From assembly GCA_022428185.1 (NCBI GenBank), contig JAKMCZ010000235.1, positions 1-8,242 of the forward strand: DNA of 8,242 nt. The letters are read 5' to 3'. The notes under the pieces were generated by a model. The model searched no databases. It was given only the letters and a program-made list of their open reading frames with translations, and was not told where the DNA came from. The translations under genes and the position numbers were made by a program. Positions within the stretch are counted from its first letter, which is position 1. Each line of letters begins with the position of its first letter. Source of the DNA: Alphaproteobacteria bacterium (GTDB lineage Bacteria > Pseudomonadota > Alphaproteobacteria > RS24). Positions 6,287 to 8,242 of this stretch are shown piece by piece.

Positions 6287-7387
6287 ATGAAAAAATGGAT
6301 TCTGGCAATCGTGATGGCGCTTGGTGTAAGCGCCCACGCTCATGCGCAACCTCTTGGCAATTACAAGCTCGAAACCATTGTCGAGGGTCTCGACGGTCCT
6401 TGGGGATTGGCGATATTGCCCAATGGCGACATGCTGGTGACTGAGCTGACCGGCGATTTGCGGCTTATCCGGAATGGCAAGCTGGTGGGGCAGGCCGTGG
6501 CGGGCGTGCCGGAGAGCCTTTATGGCGGCCAAGGCGGGCTGATGGATATTGCCCTGCATCCCGATTATGCCCAAAACCGTCTGGTTTATCTGTCGCTTTC
6601 TGTCGGCACACAAAGCGCCAATTCGCTGCGGGTCATTCGTGGCCGCTTTACCGGCACGGCGCTGGAAGACATCAGCACCGTGTTCGAAAGCGCCCCGACC
6701 AAAAATACCAAAGTGCATTATGGCGCGCGCATGGCGTTTCTGCCCGATAATACGCTGTTGATTAATATGGGCGACGGTTTTGATTTACGCGAACAGGCGC
6801 AAAATCTGTCCAATCATTTCGGCACTGCGGTGCGGGTAACCGATGATGGTAAAGTGCCGGAAGACAACCCGTTTATCGGCGTTGCCGGGGCGCAGCCCGA
6901 AATTTATTCCTATGGTCACCGCAATCAGCAATCGATTTTCGTGGAACGCGAAAGCGGTAAGATTTATCAGACGGAACACGGCCCCCGTGGTGGTGACGAG
7001 TTGAACCTGATTGAACCCGGGAATAATTATGGCTGGCCGATCGCCACTTACGGAATTGATTATTCGGGCGCACGCATCAGCCCCTATAAGGAATATGAGG
7101 GCACAACACAGCCCCTAGTGCAGTGGACGCCGTCAATTGGCCCATCAGGCATGACGATTTATGAAGGCAGTCAATTCCCCGATTGGCAGGGCGATATTTT
7201 CGTTTCCTCGCTGATTTACAATAAGATTATCCATATTGAGATGAATGATGGTGTGCCCGGGCGGCAGAGTGATATGTTCAGCGAAATCGATGACCGCTTG
7301 CGCGATATCCGCACCGGTGATGATGGCGCGCTGTATATTCTGTCAGAGGGTGATAATGGCAAATTATGGCGGGTGAGCCGACGTTAA
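6287..7387 (+). CDS. Exported PQQ-dependent sugar dehydrogenase (soluble aldose dehydrogenase family)
   Basis: The 366-residue precursor has a clear Sec signal peptide: MKKW, a hydrophobic core, and an AHA cleavage site after Ala20 before QPLG. The mature protein would therefore be periplasmic. The rest matches the six-bladed beta-propeller GDSH family (E. coli YliI/Asd, Acinetobacter soluble glucose dehydrogenase). Motifs are GLDGPWGLAILPNGDMLVTE, GGQGGLMDIALHPDY, HYGARMAFLPDN with His144 as the likely catalytic base, INMGDGF, YSYGHRNQQ with Arg212 as a likely PQQ contact, EHGPRGGDELN (residues 230-240) and NNYGWP. These enzymes oxidise aldoses to lactones with PQQ and pass electrons to an acceptor. 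No cytochrome domain is fused, and no PQQ biosynthesis gene lies nearby, so the acceptor and the cofactor supply are not shown. Substrate specificity cannot be read from the sequence. Confidence 0.92.
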   Translation: MKKWILAIVMALGVSAHAHAQPLGNYKLETIVEGLDGPWGLAILPNGDMLVTELTGDLRLIRNGKLVGQAVAGVPESLYGGQGGLMDIALHPDYAQNRLVYLSLSVGTQSANSLRVIRGRFTGTALEDISTVFESAPTKNTKVHYGARMAFLPDNTLLINMGDGFDLREQAQNLSNHFGTAVRVTDDGKVPEDNPFIGVAGAQPEIYSYGHRNQQSIFVERESGKIYQTEHGPRGGDELNLIEPGNNYGWPIATYGIDYSGARISPYKEYEGTTQPLVQWTPSIGPSGMTIYEGSQFPDWQGDIFVSSLIYNKIIHIEMNDGVPGRQSDMFSEIDDRLRDIRTGDDGALYILSEGDNGKLWRVSRR

Positions 7388-7438
7388 GCGGCGGCGTGTT
7401 TGCTATTTATTTAGCCCGTATCTGGGGTGAGTTTGCCC

Positions 7439-7467
7439 TTTACGCCTGCGGGCTTATGGCGTATAAA
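7439..7467 (+). promoter_or_regulatory. Possible promoter of rpmF
   Basis: TTTACG (7439-7444) and TATAAA (7462-7467) are separated by the ideal 17 bases. The predicted transcript would start near 7474, about 38 bases before the L32 ATG. Matches to consensus are 4/6 and 5/6. Confidence 0.45.
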
Positions 7468-7474
7468 CCGCCAT

Positions 7475-7490
7475 TCCCGAAAGGGATTTT
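7475..7490 (+). other. Small hairpin with GAAA loop and T-run in the rpmF leader
   Basis: TCCC (7475-7478) and GGGA (7483-7486) enclose a GAAA tetraloop, followed by TTTT. It would sit at the extreme 5' end of the rpmF transcript if the proposed promoter is right. Otherwise it could be a weak terminator for the sugar dehydrogenase gene. The stem is only 4 base pairs. Confidence 0.35.
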
Positions 7491-7511
7491 AGGACATTCA
7501 GGAGACGCAAA

Positions 7512-7691
7512 ATGGCTGTTCCGAAGCGAAAAGTAAGCCCCTCACGCCGTGGCAAGCGCCGCGCCGCTGATGCGTTGGCTAAGCCAACATATATTGAAAA
7601 CCCCGATAGCGGCGAATTGCATCGCCCGCATCATGTTGATTTGAAAAGCGGCATGTATCGTGGTCGCCAAGTTATTGAGCCACGCGATTAA
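7512..7691 (+). CDS. rpmF: 50S ribosomal protein L32
   Basis: This 59-residue basic protein begins MAVPKRKVSPSRRGKRRAAD, the conserved L32 N-terminus, and continues with YIENPDSGELHRPHHVDLKSGMYRGRQV. It is a component of the large ribosomal subunit near the peptidyl transferase region. It has no cysteines, so it is the zinc-independent form without the CxxC ribbon, and its sequence resembles L32 of alphaproteobacteria. AGGAG at 7500-7504 lies 7 bases before the ATG. The gene stands alone here, between the sugar dehydrogenase and the convergent PLP enzyme. The common rpmF neighbours (plsX, fabH, yceD) do not follow it within the window. Confidence 0.97.
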   Translation: MAVPKRKVSPSRRGKRRAADALAKPTYIENPDSGELHRPHHVDLKSGMYRGRQVIEPRD

Positions 7692-7700
7692 GGCTCATTG

Positions 7701-7717
7701 AGCCGCGCGGCGGCTTT
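7701..7717 (+). terminator. Possible rpmF terminator
   Basis: AGCCGC (7701-7706) pairs perfectly with GCGGCT (7710-7715) around a GCG loop and is followed by TT, ten bases after the rpmF stop codon. A second hairpin, GGCTC-ATT-GAGCC (7692-7704), overlaps the first arm, so the two cannot form together. The short T-run keeps confidence moderate. Confidence 0.45.
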
Positions 7718-8242
7718 AGAAATCGAGAAATTTTGGCAGGGCTTCGTTTAACGCGTGGCCCTGTTTCTTTTGGGTCGCGCTTATCCCTTCATAGCCGGCG
7801 GCAACAACGCCGTTCAGGCTATTGGTCACAAAAATTGCCTCGGCCTGTTGAAGCGAGCTTTCATCAAGCAGCGCTTCGTCAATTTTCATGCCGAGAAGCT
7901 CACCCCTATTCAGCAAAACACCGCGGATAATACCCGGCAAAGCCCCCTCGCTGACCGGCGGGGTTAGCAGCCGATTGCCCCGCGCGACAAAAATATTTCC
8001 CGCCGCCGTGCAGGCGACGCGGCCATGCTGGTTCGCCATCACCGCCTCATCAGCCCCGACGCCCAGCGCTTGCTTGCGCGCCATAATATTGTCCAAATAA
8101 GCTCCGGTTTTATGCGCGGTTGACGCAGCACCGGCAAAACGCTTCACGTCGCAAGCCGCCAAGCGCATGGTTTCAGCTCGCATTGGGGCCGGGCCGGCAT
8201 GCATGAACACATTGGCCCGGCTTTTTTCTTGCGGCACAAGCC
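7716..8242 (-). CDS. Class IV PLP-dependent enzyme, aminodeoxychorismate lyase-like (C-terminal part)
   Basis: The frame stays open to the window edge, so the N-terminus (roughly 100 residues, judging by the usual 270-290 for the family) is missing; the GTG at 8237 is internal. The visible part has the fold-type IV PLP signature. HKTGAYLDNIMARKQA contains the likely Schiff-base lysine (codon 8109-8111). It is followed by ADEAVMANQHGRV, GNIFVARGNRLLTPPVSEGALPGIIR and the C-terminal IFVTNSLNGVV. The TNSL segment is typical of 4-amino-4-deoxychorismate lyase (PabC), which makes p-aminobenzoate for folate. D-amino-acid or branched-chain aminotransferases share the fold and cannot be excluded without the N-terminal half. 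The gene converges on rpmF with 24 bases between. Confidence 0.85.
   Translation of the reverse strand, partial: LVPQEKSRANVFMHAGPAPMRAETMRLAACDVKRFAGAASTAHKTGAYLDNIMARKQALGVGADEAVMANQHGRVACTAAGNIFVARGNRLLTPPVSEGALPGIIRGVLLNRGELLGMKIDEALLDESSLQQAEAIFVTNSLNGVVAAGYEGISATQKKQGHALNEALPKFLDF

Noticed and set aside
6164..6718. Minus-strand open frame across the divergent promoter region and the sugar dehydrogenase signal peptide
   Set aside because: It overlaps two well-supported genes and their control region, and has no recognisable domain.
7413..7454. Inverted repeat AGCCCG / CGGGCT after the sugar dehydrogenase gene
   Set aside because: It has a six-base stem with a 30-base loop and no T-run, which is weak enough to be chance.
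1..8242. CRISPR array, tRNA, transposase, integrase, toxin-antitoxin or defence genes
   Set aside because: I looked for them on both strands. No regularly spaced repeats, tRNA cloverleaf or related protein motifs were seen.

Overview
The window looks like ordinary chromosomal DNA of an alphaproteobacterium. The main support is the cysteine-free, 59-residue ribosomal protein L32, which resembles alphaproteobacterial L32 in sequence. A full-length malate synthase G, a membrane-anchored FMN glutamate-synthase-like protein and a periplasmic PQQ-type sugar dehydrogenase fit the same picture. The genus cannot be read from the sequence. There are no transposases, integrases, phage genes, tRNAs, rRNAs or CRISPR arrays, and no gene looks broken.

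Layout. Bases 1-771 hold the 3' end of a large acidic, probably surface or secreted protein with one cadherin-like domain and a Gly/Asp/Tyr tail. Bases 855-2575 form a two-gene unit: a membrane-tethered GltB-like FMN/iron-sulfur protein, and a two-helix membrane protein whose start overlaps the upstream stop codon. A class I methyltransferase of unknown substrate (2596-3405, minus) converges on this unit and is divergent from malate synthase G (3525-5696, plus). A four-helix membrane protein of unknown function (5728-6186, minus) converges on malate synthase and is divergent from an exported PQQ-dependent sugar dehydrogenase (6287-7387, plus). Then come rpmF (7512-7691, plus) and, converging on it, the C-terminal part of a class IV PLP enzyme resembling aminodeoxychorismate lyase (7716-8242, minus, running off the window).

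Functions. Malate synthase G condenses glyoxylate with acetyl-CoA and points to glyoxylate or C2 use. The sugar dehydrogenase implies periplasmic aldose oxidation. The PabC-like enzyme would belong to folate synthesis, and L32 to translation. These are separate housekeeping and metabolic units packed tightly together; only 855-2575 looks like a real operon.

No clearly new multi-gene system is visible. The points most worth a second look are the GltB-like protein with its coupled two-helix partner, the cadherin-like acidic protein, the divergent promoter region at 6187-6286 where one palindromic TTGCAA could be the -35 box for both directions, and short duplications with hairpins at the convergent gene ends.
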